From: Zasmidium citrigriseum | Lineage: Eukaryota > Ascomycota > Dothideomycetes > Mycosphaerellales > Mycosphaerellaceae | DNA length: 64,000 bases | Assembly: GCA_002786025.1 (NCBI GenBank) | Contig: NHNW01000035.1 | Span: 124,001-188,000 of the forward strand | Direction: 5' to 3' | Shown: positions 21,764-31,099 of the stretch, in pieces | How the letters are laid out: each line of letters starts with the position of its first letter | How positions within the stretch are numbered: the stretch's first letter is position 1 | Translations under genes and position numbers: made by a program | The notes under the pieces: generated by a model | The model's database searches: none | What the model was told of the DNA's origin: nothing | The model's input: only the letters and a program-made list of their open reading frames with translations

Positions 21764-24700
21764 ATGGCGACTACCATGGAGGAATCCGATGCATTCATCA
21801 GGACCGTCGGTTTGGGACTGCGCGAACGAAAGAAACCGGCCAAGTACTACTCATTCCTCGACTCTAACGGATTCGACGGTATGGAGGAGGCATTGGCTGA
21901 GACTGAAGTACCCAAGCCCAAGACTGGCAGGAAGCGGAAGCAGAGTGAGGGACATGATGGTCCGCCTTCCAAACGTGCGAAGGGGAAGCAGGAGGAGAAG
22001 CCTGCTGCCAAGAGTGGTAAGGCGACGGTGAAGAAAGCACCAGCGAAGGCCAAGGAGGCTGCAGCTTCGAAGACGAAAAGGACGGCGCCGGCGAAGACTG
22101 AGACGCAGGCTGCGAAGACGAAGAAGGCTGCAGCGACGAAGGCGAAGGCAACTCCAGTATCGAATGCGAAGAACAACACACCAGCAAAGAACAGCACTCA
22201 AACCCGGACTCCCCGAGGACAAGCATCAAAAGCGAAGGTGGAAGCTGCGACGACTCCCAAGGCCCCAACGAAGAAAGCTGCGAAAACCGATACGCCCAAG
22301 AGGATCTCAAAAGCAGCTCCAAAGTCGAATCGAGGTAAAAACGTCACCAAGACAGCTGGGGATGCAGCTAAACAAACAGAAACATCTGAAGAGGTCTCGC
22401 AACCTTCACAAGAAGAAAGAAATCAATCGAATCCGGCAGCTGAATCGGTATCTCTTCGGCTGAATGCTCGTGAATGTGAATCTCGGGCAGACAAGCCCCG
22501 CCACCGCCGCCAAAAGCCTCGATCTCAGTCTTTGCGCCTCTCTGACAGACCTTCGACTACTCCATTCGATACGCCCTCTCGTCAGCGCAGAATGTCTGAG
22601 CCATCGGCACCTGTGCTGCCTCGCAGTGACATGCCCCGACTCGACAACATGGACGACACTTCCAGCGAGCTCAGCGATGTTCCTGAGGATCTCGATACCA
22701 GTACGCCGGTCCTTGCCCATAAGCAGACTCGATTCCAACTACCTGGCGGCGCATCAGGCACGAGGTCTGCAGACATCGCGGGACAATTGGCCGCAGCTCC
22801 TGACATTCCTCGGTCTGGTCAAGAAGCAACGGCGCCCGACACCATGATTCAACCCCAACTACGCACTGGTCGAAGCCGTAACCCCGTCAAGCGCTTTGGA
22901 AACCTCGTAGACACGGCCACTGCGATCGACCAGGGCGATGTTCCGACCAGCAGTGACATTGAGGCGAACGACGCCGAAGAGGACCATCACGACTCGGCTA
23001 GCTCAGAGGACGCCGAGGACACCTCACCCGCACCGAAAAGAAAGTCGGCAAAGACTCTTGCTCCCCCCCGCAAGACCCCTACAGAGATGAAGCCAAGAGG
23101 CAGCGGAACAAAACGAAAACAACCAAGTGGTGCGACCTCCGCCAGACCTGCAAAACGTCGAAAGTCCTTGATTGCAACCTTCCCGACTCCGGGTGGCGCC
23201 GAGAGCATCATCGACAGCACTCCCACCACCTTGAAGAAGACATCGAGGACTACAAAGACACCGAGGACTACAAAGAAAGCGAGGACTGGTCTGCTCACGC
23301 CAGACTCTTCCAGCCAAGAGAGTCTCGACGAGTTCCCCAGTCCTGAGCCGGATCCATCGTTGATCAATCCCGAAAATCAGAAGCTCCACGACCTATCCGT
23401 CAAACTCACCACGAGACTGCCGTTGGCTGAGAAGCCGCTTCCTCAGGGACAGCCTCTCGTGTGGGCCGACAGCAGGCAGGCCCTCTGCGAGACCACCCCT
23501 TACTTCAAGGGCTTTCAGAGTGGATGCCATTCCAATGACGGACATGTCTACGCCTTCCTTTTCGATGCTACTAGCAGTTATCGAGAATACGTGGATCCTG
23601 ATGTAGTCATTTCAAGAGCTGGCGGTAGCATGGAGACCGACAAGACTGGCAAGCCTTACCAGAAGCAGGATCATCACATGAGCGACTCTCAGGTCAAATC
23701 TGTCATGAACGATGCAGCGCTACAGAACCCATTGGTCATCATCTCGGGAGATCGTCATGAAGGCGGTGTGTGCAAGCTGCCTCATAAGTACAGTGTCCTC
23801 GGTTGGTACAAGCCGATCGCAGTTTGGGGCGAGAAGACGGCCGGAAAGAACAACAAAGTCTTCACCACGATCAAGTACCGGTTCGAGCGACTCGACCAGA
23901 GCAAGAAGGCATGGCATGCCCCAGAGCATGATCTCGTCACTGACGAAGATCGAGAGACCGCGGGCCAACTTGTCTGCAAGACTTGCAGTCATTGCAGCAA
24001 GGAGTATCCCCAAGTCTATCTCCTCGGATGGATGTGTCTGAATCCAAGTTGTGCCGAGTTCTGGCAGCACTACGGACGCGACGCTCCTTACGGCGCCCTG
24101 GCTTTCAATCCGGCCTTTTTGCTTCACCGCACACCTTGGCCAGTCGAAGAAGAACCGTACCCAATCAAACCGCCAGTGCCAGACGTCGGCAACTTCGTGG
24201 GCGACAACCTCACCAGAATCAACACCAGGGGCATCTGCTGCCCAGAATGCGGTCGCTGCAATTCTCGTCGTCTCTTCAAAGGCTGGAAGTGCGACAACCT
24301 GAAGTGCAACTACCAGAACTTCCCGAAGCACATGCCTGTCAAGGTTCCCATGTTGCACACTCCGATGGACATCATCGGCGATGGTCCTGCTCTTGCACGT
24401 AATGCTCATATCGAGGGCATGAATCTCGAGATCAAGTACATGCATGGCTTCAAAGTCTACAAGTACACTATGAACGGTGTCAACGGCAGCTTCATGCATC
24501 TCGTCTCCAATGCAAAGATCAACAGAGAGAAGGGCGGAGCAGATGACATGTTCTCAGCCATTCAAGATCAAAACGATCCGGAGATGGACCTGCATCTTGA
24601 GAGACGGCGCTTTGGTATCGAGAAAATGGGTGGCAACAAGGCTGAGCTGAAGAAGGCGGTCGAGGCGGCCAAGCTTGCTGCTGCCACCACACAGTCGGCT

Positions 24701-25798
24701 CCTGAAGCTGGAGAACAGTCGACGATCTCTATCGAGCAGATGCTCACTTCGGACACTTCGATGCTGGACACGACTCAAACAGATGCGTCTCTCACCACAA
24801 CCGTCGACGCAACTTCCACGCCTCAAGTCACGGTGCCAACGACTGAGCAGCCTACTGAATCAAGTGAAGAAACCGCCGAAGCCATCCAAGACGGCGACTT
24901 TATGACCGCCTTCTCAATGAATTACGGCATGCCCTACAAGTTCGTCGCCAGCGGAGCAAGCATGCCATTTACTGCCGCTCCCTGGCCAGTTCGCGCCGTC
25001 CGCGCAGACCTCAACTGGGCCTCTCAAACCTTCCTCGATCCAAAAGACCACGTCGAATTCAACGAAGAGCTCATTTTCGCCTACCTCCAAGGCCAAAAGA
25101 TCGAATACCACGACGACGGCGAAGAAGGCCTGGGTCCCCGCATCGCCACCATGTCCCTCGGCGGCAAAGCCAAGATGCATCTACGCATGAAGCAGAAGCA
25201 CTATACCGGCTGCTCCAAGAGCGGAATCCTTACCCCCGAGAAACCCATCCCTGGCGGTCTCAACCACGACAACCTCTACGAAGCCCGTCTCGAAGCCTGG
25301 GAAGAACTCCAATCCCTCAAAGCCACCAACAAGCCCCTCTACGAGAAGCGCCGCAAGGAACTCCCCAAAGAACTCGGCCTCTTCGCCAACAAGAGCAAAC
25401 TCGCCCCCGACCTCGTCACCGTCACGCTCAACCATGGGGATATTGTCTTGATGGAGGGGTATGAGATTCAAAAGTACCTCGAGCATAAGGTTGTTCCGGA
25501 GGGGTGTTTGCGGTTTGCGCTGACGTGTAGGGTCGTGCTTCCGGAGCATTTGAAGGAGAGTGAGAGGCCGGAGTATGAGGTTGAGGGGGATGAGGAGGGG
25601 ATGAGTGCGCTGCGGAGGATGGTGGCGAGGGAGCGGAGGGAGAAGAAGGGTGTGGAGGAGGAGCAGGCCGTGGGTGAGCAGGAGGCCGTGGAGGAGCAGA
25701 TAGTGGAAGTTGAGCAGACGGCAGCTGAGACGACAATGGCCGAACCGACCGTGGGCGAAAAGGCCATTCCCGAGCAGACGATGGGCGAGGTTGCTTGA
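21764..25798 (+). CDS. AlkB-type 2-oxoglutarate/Fe(II) dioxygenase with zinc-binding region and basic disordered N-terminus
   Basis: Single exon, 1344 residues from ATG 21764 (cacgATGG); an in-frame ATG at 21698 would add 22 residues. Residues 1-540 are disordered, first Lys/Ala-rich like a histone H1 tail, then Ser/Pro/acidic with basic KRK patches, so a nuclear, DNA-associated protein is likely. Around residue 738 (CKTCSHC, then WMCLNPSC) and around 828 (CCPECGRC, then WKCDNLKC) are two Cys clusters that look like zinc ribbons. The C-terminal double-stranded beta-helix has the full AlkB signature: His1116-Asp-Asp1118 (HxD), His1241 in YLEH and Arg1250-x5-Arg1256. AlkB enzymes remove alkyl groups from nucleic acids or proteins. 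All catalytic residues are present, so it is probably active; the substrate is unknown. Confidence 0.85.
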   Translation: MATTMEESDAFIRTVGLGLRERKKPAKYYSFLDSNGFDGMEEALAETEVPKPKTGRKRKQSEGHDGPPSKRAKGKQEEKPAAKSGKATVKKAPAKAKEAAASKTKRTAPAKTETQAAKTKKAAATKAKATPVSNAKNNTPAKNSTQTRTPRGQASKAKVEAATTPKAPTKKAAKTDTPKRISKAAPKSNRGKNVTKTAGDAAKQTETSEEVSQPSQEERNQSNPAAESVSLRLNARECESRADKPRHRRQKPRSQSLRLSDRPSTTPFDTPSRQRRMSEPSAPVLPRSDMPRLDNMDDTSSELSDVPEDLDTSTPVLAHKQTRFQLPGGASGTRSADIAGQLAAAPDIPRSGQEATAPDTMIQPQLRTGRSRNPVKRFGNLVDTATAIDQGDVPTSSDIEANDAEEDHHDSASSEDAEDTSPAPKRKSAKTLAPPRKTPTEMKPRGSGTKRKQPSGATSARPAKRRKSLIATFPTPGGAESIIDSTPTTLKKTSRTTKTPRTTKKARTGLLTPDSSSQESLDEFPSPEPDPSLINPENQKLHDLSVKLTTRLPLAEKPLPQGQPLVWADSRQALCETTPYFKGFQSGCHSNDGHVYAFLFDATSSYREYVDPDVVISRAGGSMETDKTGKPYQKQDHHMSDSQVKSVMNDAALQNPLVIISGDRHEGGVCKLPHKYSVLGWYKPIAVWGEKTAGKNNKVFTTIKYRFERLDQSKKAWHAPEHDLVTDEDRETAGQLVCKTCSHCSKEYPQVYLLGWMCLNPSCAEFWQHYGRDAPYGALAFNPAFLLHRTPWPVEEEPYPIKPPVPDVGNFVGDNLTRINTRGICCPECGRCNSRRLFKGWKCDNLKCNYQNFPKHMPVKVPMLHTPMDIIGDGPALARNAHIEGMNLEIKYMHGFKVYKYTMNGVNGSFMHLVSNAKINREKGGADDMFSAIQDQNDPEMDLHLERRRFGIEKMGGNKAELKKAVEAAKLAAATTQSAPEAGEQSTISIEQMLTSDTSMLDTTQTDASLTTTVDATSTPQVTVPTTEQPTESSEETAEAIQDGDFMTAFSMNYGMPYKFVASGASMPFTAAPWPVRAVRADLNWASQTFLDPKDHVEFNEELIFAYLQGQKIEYHDDGEEGLGPRIATMSLGGKAKMHLRMKQKHYTGCSKSGILTPEKPIPGGLNHDNLYEARLEAWEELQSLKATNKPLYEKRRKELPKELGLFANKSKLAPDLVTVTLNHGDIVLMEGYEIQKYLEHKVVPEGCLRFALTCRVVLPEHLKESERPEYEVEGDEEGMSALRRMVARERREKKGVEEEQAVGEQEAVEEQIVEVEQTAAETTMAEPTVGEKAIPEQTMGEVA

Positions 25799-26578
25799 AG
25801 CGAGAGAGCTGGCTCCCGACGAACGGAGTTGAGAAGACTATGGCGAGGAGGGAGGGTCAGATGAGATGTGGCTTTCGTGTCTTTTTACATTAGTAACAAA
25901 GTAGCTGCATTCGTATCTGTGTACAACATCTTGGTATGAGACTCTGTCATCTTACTCTTTCGGCTGTGAGGGTTTGTAAATTCTCGGATGAGAAAGTCTC
26001 TGTATGGTGGTGGTCAGCAGGGGTCATTTGGTTGATGACAGCCGGCTTGCAGATGTCCGTGGAGCCGTGAGGAGTCTGGGATGAAGGATCACAACGTGGC
26101 TTTGAGAAGAATGGATGTGCGTAGGGGTGAGATTCTGCCTGTCGTTTGAGTGAGGTTGGAGCGGGAGTAATGCTTTGCCTAGTCGATTTTCGGGGCAGCT
26201 TGAATTGATCGGGGAGTAGATGATTCCCAAGTCGAACAGTATACAAATCATTTATACACCGTCATTCCGCCCGCCGCGCACTTCAAGACTTTCGGAAAGA
26301 TCGAGAGCTCTAGATCCCTCATCGATAATGATGCACCCACACATTCTGTAGGCTGGCACGATTGGCGTCTAAAGGGAATAGAACATATGTCCAGACCATA
26401 ACTTCGATGAGAATCATTTCAAGACTTTCCCTCAGCTCAGTTTCCAGTGCACCTTGGTAATAAGGGGACTTTGAGCTCCAATCGTTTCTCAGGCCATCGA
26501 CATATCACCCTTCCGTGGATGAACATGACGTGACGCCTTGAAAGGATGTAATCTCACCCACATAAAAGATCCAACCTT
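25799..26578. other. Intergenic region between convergent genes
   Basis: About 780 nt between the 3' ends of the AlkB-like gene and an F-box-like gene. No further gene was found; small minus-strand frames have no coding character. Confidence 0.5.
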
Positions 26579-28153
26579 CTACGCACTGTAGATCGGTGGC
26601 GGCGGCCATTCCGCAAACTCGGCCTCCAAGACCTCATGCCTTAGAACCATTCTCTCCCTGAGCATCTGCCACGCATCCAATACCTCCTGGGTCGGGGAAT
26701 ATCCGTAGAGAGAGTAGAGTTGAAGGACTCGTTTGCCAGTGTGCTTGCTCACGTATAACTCCAGATCTTGAGCATAGTTTCCTTGCTCTTTTGACAGCAG
26801 GAGACTCCGTAGCCGCGGCATTCTTTGCACGGCATGCCCAGCGCTGGCGTACAGGTCGTCGAAGAAACCCGGGACGATGGAGTTCGAGTCAATGTTTGAG
26901 ATGTACGGAATACGGGTTGAGCCTGGTTGATGCCAGGGTGTGAGATACACAGGTTCGTAACCTTCTTCGTCGAGGCTGTAGTCGTACTCAAGGGGCTGGC
27001 CATTGGTAGTTGCCATGGGGAGGAATGTCAGTCGGAGCGTTTCGAGGTGAGGCCATGAGACGGCGCGATCACGCTCGTCCTGCGACAGAAGGAAGAAGTC
27101 GGGGGTGACGTTCAGCTCGCTTATGTGGAGTTCGCGCAGATGCATTGACACGCAATGCAGGGACTGTGAGAGGGCGTCGTATGGAACTGGTAGTGGTACG
27201 TGATACCGGGGCTGCGTCGAGCGTTCATATTCGTAAGGGTCTGTCCGTATTTCGTCGCACCACTCCAAGCGCAGTGTTCGGATACGCCGTGGGAGAAGAT
27301 GGAGGAGTTTCGCCGTGTCGTTGCGCTTCTGGGTCATGAGCGCCAGGTCGTCGGCGGTGTAGTAGTTTCCGTCGAGTCTGGCCTCACTCAGAGCCTCGCA
27401 GTCGCCACACGCAGAGAGAATCTCTATCTGCGCAGGCAAGGAAATGCAATTCTGTTCGGTTAGGGCGGGCCGAGGAGCGTATATCCTAGGAAACTCGACG
27501 GCTCGTACATGGCTGACAGGCTTCAAGACTGTTCCCTTTACTAGCTTCGCCGTGTACCACGCAAGAGGAAGCTCATTAGGAATGCTGCCGCGAATCGTCC
27601 CGGGTTCCGCGTCCATGTCATCTGTATAGATCAGCTCCGTCTGTAGCACAATACTCAGCCTCAACATCGAGGTCCTCTCTGTCCACATCGGCGATGACAA
27701 GTACTCGAATAGTGCTTGTACGCCTCGCGAGAAGGCCTCGTTGTTCTCTCGCCGGATGGGATTATCGTACAAGTACTCCTCAGACCCACGACGCTCTCTT
27801 CCCTTCGTCAACAAATGCGGCACAGCAATCCTGTAGAACATATGGCGAATCGCTGCTCGGCGGGCTCGTCGCCATGGTTGTGGGCCGGTGGTGATACTAT
27901 CCAGCTGCTCATGGGTGAGGCCTTTCTTGATGTGCGGCGGCTCTTGGTTACGGCCGATCACAACATAGTTGGTCTCGGAGGGGCTCTGGACGGATACGGT
28001 CGAATAGATCTCTTCTTCAAACGCAGCTTGCCATGCTTTGTTGACCAGGGCGTAGGAGCCTAGCTTGACCCAGGGTTTGTATTCATTCTCCCTCTCCGAT
28101 ACACACTTGGCGATGAGACTGAGGATTTCGTGCGGCAATCTGGGAGGCGTCAT
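26579..28153 (-). CDS. F-box-like protein, paralogue A of a divergent pair
   Basis: Single exon, 524 residues. The N-terminus LPHEILSLIAKCVSE...YALVNKAWQAAFEEEIYSTV is an F-box-like opening followed by a segment shared almost residue for residue with the divergent neighbour at 28511 (LPHELLCFIARYT...YALVNRAWQAAFEAEIYSSV). The similarity continues through the body (GPQPWRRARRAAIRHM against GPEDIRRARRAAVRHI) to the end (LYGYSPTQEVLDAWQML against WYGYSPTHAVLDAWGLS). I recall this architecture among fungal proteins annotated with a DUF6546-like domain; that label needs a profile search. It is probably an SCF adaptor or a relative of one. Substrate unknown. Confidence 0.75.
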   Translation of the reverse strand: MTPPRLPHEILSLIAKCVSERENEYKPWVKLGSYALVNKAWQAAFEEEIYSTVSVQSPSETNYVVIGRNQEPPHIKKGLTHEQLDSITTGPQPWRRARRAAIRHMFYRIAVPHLLTKGRERRGSEEYLYDNPIRRENNEAFSRGVQALFEYLSSPMWTERTSMLRLSIVLQTELIYTDDMDAEPGTIRGSIPNELPLAWYTAKLVKGTVLKPVSHVRAVEFPRIYAPRPALTEQNCISLPAQIEILSACGDCEALSEARLDGNYYTADDLALMTQKRNDTAKLLHLLPRRIRTLRLEWCDEIRTDPYEYERSTQPRYHVPLPVPYDALSQSLHCVSMHLRELHISELNVTPDFFLLSQDERDRAVSWPHLETLRLTFLPMATTNGQPLEYDYSLDEEGYEPVYLTPWHQPGSTRIPYISNIDSNSIVPGFFDDLYASAGHAVQRMPRLRSLLLSKEQGNYAQDLELYVSKHTGKRVLQLYSLYGYSPTQEVLDAWQMLRERMVLRHEVLEAEFAEWPPPPIYSA

Positions 28154-28510
28154 GGGTCAAATCTTGTTGCAATTGGGTGGATGAAAAGGTGGGAAGACTT
28201 GTATGGCATTGGGATTGATTCTTGGTGGAGCATTGAGTTTGACTAGGAGAAAGGGCGCTCGTGGAAGGCAGCAAAGGAAAGAAGGCTGGAGGCCCGTGCA
28301 TTGGTGCCTGCAGGATGCCTTCTTCTTCAAACCTAGATAACCTCATCCATCAACATCTCTACCTATTGTTCTTTGATACTCTTTCTCTGGCTGCTTGGAG
28401 TTTGAATACTGTCATGCGAACTTACCGATAGCTTCGCTGGAAGCCTTCATTAGACGCTTGCTGATTTTGAGCAACATCACCAGCTGGAGCATTTGAAACA
28501 GACAACAACC
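28154..28510. promoter_or_regulatory. Shared divergent promoter of the F-box-like pair
   Basis: A 357-nt region between the starts of two inverted paralogues. It is AT-richer than its surroundings, which fits a bidirectional promoter kept after an inverted duplication. No specific factor site was identified. Confidence 0.45.
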
Positions 28511-30040
28511 ATGGCGGCATCCAGACTCCCTCATGAATTACTTTGCTTCATCGCAAGGTACACAGCCCTCAAACATAAAGCGGATTCCGTCCGACGGTTG
28601 GGACCCTATGCCTTGGTCAATCGAGCGTGGCAAGCAGCATTCGAAGCGGAAATATACTCTTCGGTCCTCATGCGCGACAGCATCCGCGGCGACAACGTCG
28701 TTGTTGGTCATGAAGATCCTCGGCCGAAACGTGGACTCCCATTGAACGTCTTTGAAGACATGACCAGCGGACCGGAAGACATTCGAAGAGCTCGACGGGC
28801 TGCTGTCCGGCACATTCATTTCCTGGCTTCTGTGCCGCATTGGCTTGAGGATTTCTCAAGGCAGTTCTGTGAGGGGGACTATGTCAGGCCTCCAGAAGTG
28901 TATGACGATTACATGCGGCGGGAAAACGACCAGGCGTTCACTCGAGCGGTCTTATCTCTCTTCCAATTCCTGGCGTCTGAAACCCGGGCTCGACGCCGGC
29001 CCTTGTCGCTCAGCATTGCCCTCCAGGCCGAGCACGTGTACACCGAAGACATGGAGACCGAGCCTGGAACTGGATTGATCGAGCTGGAAGAGTACATGGT
29101 TCCCAATTATCTTGCCAAGATCACCACTAACACCAGTCTGCCTTCTTTGCACTGCGTCCGCGAGGTAGACTTCCCCGAAGCCTTCGTACCCTTGCCACGG
29201 AAAAAGGAGAATGGGATCTCGGTATCCGCACAAGCTAGCATCATATCAGCTTGCGCAGGATGTCCCAATCTCATAGACGTCAAACTCAATGGCGAATATC
29301 CAGCAACCGAACGAGGGTACGCGGAGAAACGCAGCGATCTGGCTCGCAGCCTTCGACGCTTTCCACAAAGCATCCGAACTCTGCGTATAGACTGGTGCGA
29401 TGATCTCTTCGAGAAACAATACCGCTCGGTGGCGATACCTCCAGATCCAATCACGATCCCACCAGATCCTCTCTGCAGGGAATTGCGCACTGCCTCTTTG
29501 TTCTTACGCGAACTGCATCTCGACTTCTTCGACATAACACCAGAGCTCTTCCGGCTTGCCAACGAGAAGTCCTGGCCAAACCTTGAGATCTTCCGCTCAA
29601 CGCAGACGCCGACTTATCTCCCAGACGGCACGAGCGCTACGTACGTATTCTACCCCGAGGACGGCCGGCCACGAGAACCCACGCCAGTTAATCCCTCGTC
29701 TCAGCCAGGCAACAGACGTCTCGATTATCCAGGAAATGCCCACCAGCATGATTCGCTGGTTGCGACCTACTTCGACGAGCTGTTCATCAGCGTCGGCAGG
29801 GCAGCGAGGAAGATGCCCAAGTTGAAGAATCTGCTCCTGCAGTTCGGTCAGCCGGATGATCATGAACTTGAGGTTACAATGGAGGGGACGCAGAGGGTTT
29901 TGGCGCTTGGCTCTTGGTATGGATATTCACCCACGCATGCTGTGCTGGATGCTTGGGGTTTATCGCCGGGAGACATGAAGTTGAATTTTCGACAATTTAG
30001 GGCTGTGTTTGAGTTGTCGCCGCCGGTAGGACAAGATTGA
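28511..30040 (+). CDS. F-box-like protein, paralogue B of a divergent pair
   Basis: Single exon, 509 residues from the ATG in accATGG at 28511; an ATG at 28493 would add six residues. It matches the divergent gene at 26579..28153 along its whole length: the F-box-like N-terminus, the GPEDIRRARRAAVRH block, the sentence-like CxxLxxxxLxGxY segment (AGCPNLIDVKLNGEY against CGDCEALSEARLDGNY), and the YGYSPTxxVLDAW block near the C-terminus. An inverted duplication is the simplest origin. The two copies have diverged well beyond recent-duplicate level, with insertions of different length near residue 120. Function inferred only from the F-box-like start. Confidence 0.75.
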   Translation: MAASRLPHELLCFIARYTALKHKADSVRRLGPYALVNRAWQAAFEAEIYSSVLMRDSIRGDNVVVGHEDPRPKRGLPLNVFEDMTSGPEDIRRARRAAVRHIHFLASVPHWLEDFSRQFCEGDYVRPPEVYDDYMRRENDQAFTRAVLSLFQFLASETRARRRPLSLSIALQAEHVYTEDMETEPGTGLIELEEYMVPNYLAKITTNTSLPSLHCVREVDFPEAFVPLPRKKENGISVSAQASIISACAGCPNLIDVKLNGEYPATERGYAEKRSDLARSLRRFPQSIRTLRIDWCDDLFEKQYRSVAIPPDPITIPPDPLCRELRTASLFLRELHLDFFDITPELFRLANEKSWPNLEIFRSTQTPTYLPDGTSATYVFYPEDGRPREPTPVNPSSQPGNRRLDYPGNAHQHDSLVATYFDELFISVGRAARKMPKLKNLLLQFGQPDDHELEVTMEGTQRVLALGSWYGYSPTHAVLDAWGLSPGDMKLNFRQFRAVFELSPPVGQD

Positions 30041-30502
30041 CAGTTCGGTCGATTGGGATGGATGTGTTGCCAAACAGTTCCGCTGGCGATGAGGAAGGAG
30101 GGAGGGAACAGTCAGCCATGGGCCTTGAGCTGTGCACAGCTTCAGCGACCACCTTCAGCCAGCCACAGGCCTGGCAAGTGGCCGGACTTCTCGTCGAACT
30201 GGATTTTCTGCACAAGGTCTCCCGTCGCAAGGCTCGATTCTTCATTGCTCGCTTGCAAAGTCGTAAATTTGGCTGGCTGATGGGCAAGCGCCCTGAGACC
30301 ATCTTCCACCACAGCTGATGCGCAGCTGCATGTCGAAGTGGAAATGGAAACGGCTCGTCCGAGAGACTTAGAATTGGCTGGCTGAGTGCGTGGCCGAGTC
30401 AAAGACAGTGACTCGTGGAAGGGTATTTAGATCCAGCGACAGTCTCCTGCTCACGATCAGTACTTCGCATTATCATCACACAACTCACGACATTACATCA
30501 CC
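30041..30502. other. Intergenic spacer
   Basis: About 460 nt between the F-box-like gene and the beta-trefoil gene, on the same strand. The last 60 nt (ttatcatcacacaactcacgac...) look like a normal 5' leader. Nothing else was seen. Confidence 0.45.
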
Positions 30503-31099
30503 ATGGACTTTCCTACCAGAATGACACTCAAGTATGGCGTAGTCCTGAAGTCCAACACTGGTGGGTTCTTCCAGAGCGCACAGGCAGGATCTTGGATCCA
30601 GGTCAACGGTGACAGAGTCCAAGGATGGTACGTCCGCCCAAGACGCATTCATGATGAACGAAGACTAATTCCATGCTCCTCCAGGCAAAAGGGCTCCCGC
30701 TCACCTGCTTTGGATTCCGAGCAATTCCTGCCAACCCTGACGGTTGAAAACAATTGGGTCGTCATGATGAACCCCAAAACAGAGAGGGTTCTCCAGATTG
30801 ATGGTAGGACAATTCAACATTAGTCCGTCGGACGATGTTGTACTGACGGACAGACAACAGGAGATGGTCGCGCTATTAAGGCTATAGCAGCAAGCAAAGA
30901 TGTCCTTCGAGATGAGAGATCACATTGGTTCTTGCAGTGGGAGAGCCGGAATGGGAAGAGCGGATGCCGGCTTACGAATAGGAGGAACAATCAGTGCTTG
31001 GATCTTTTTGGGGGAAATGGATCCAATGGGGCTGATGTGGGTACTTGGCCGAGGCATGATGGCTTGAATCAGCTGTGGGTGTTTGAGAGGGAGCCTTGA
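30503..31099 (+). CDS. Small beta-trefoil, ricin-B-lectin-like protein (three exons)
   Basis: Exons 30503..30627, 30685..30803 and 30861..31099, encoding 160 residues; two introns of 57 nt. Joining the exons gives an unbroken frame, whereas each exon alone soon hits stops. The C-terminal third has a beta-trefoil lobe pattern, NNQCLDLFGG then GADVGTWPRHDGLNQLWVF, with the QxW motif typical of ricin-type carbohydrate-binding lobes. An earlier Trp-rich segment (SHWFLQWESRNGKSGCRLTN) would be the preceding lobe. No signal peptide, so it is probably cytoplasmic or released unconventionally. There is no catalytic domain; a sugar- or protein-binding role is the most that can be inferred. Related fungal lectins serve in storage, recognition or defence against grazers. 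Confidence 0.68.
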
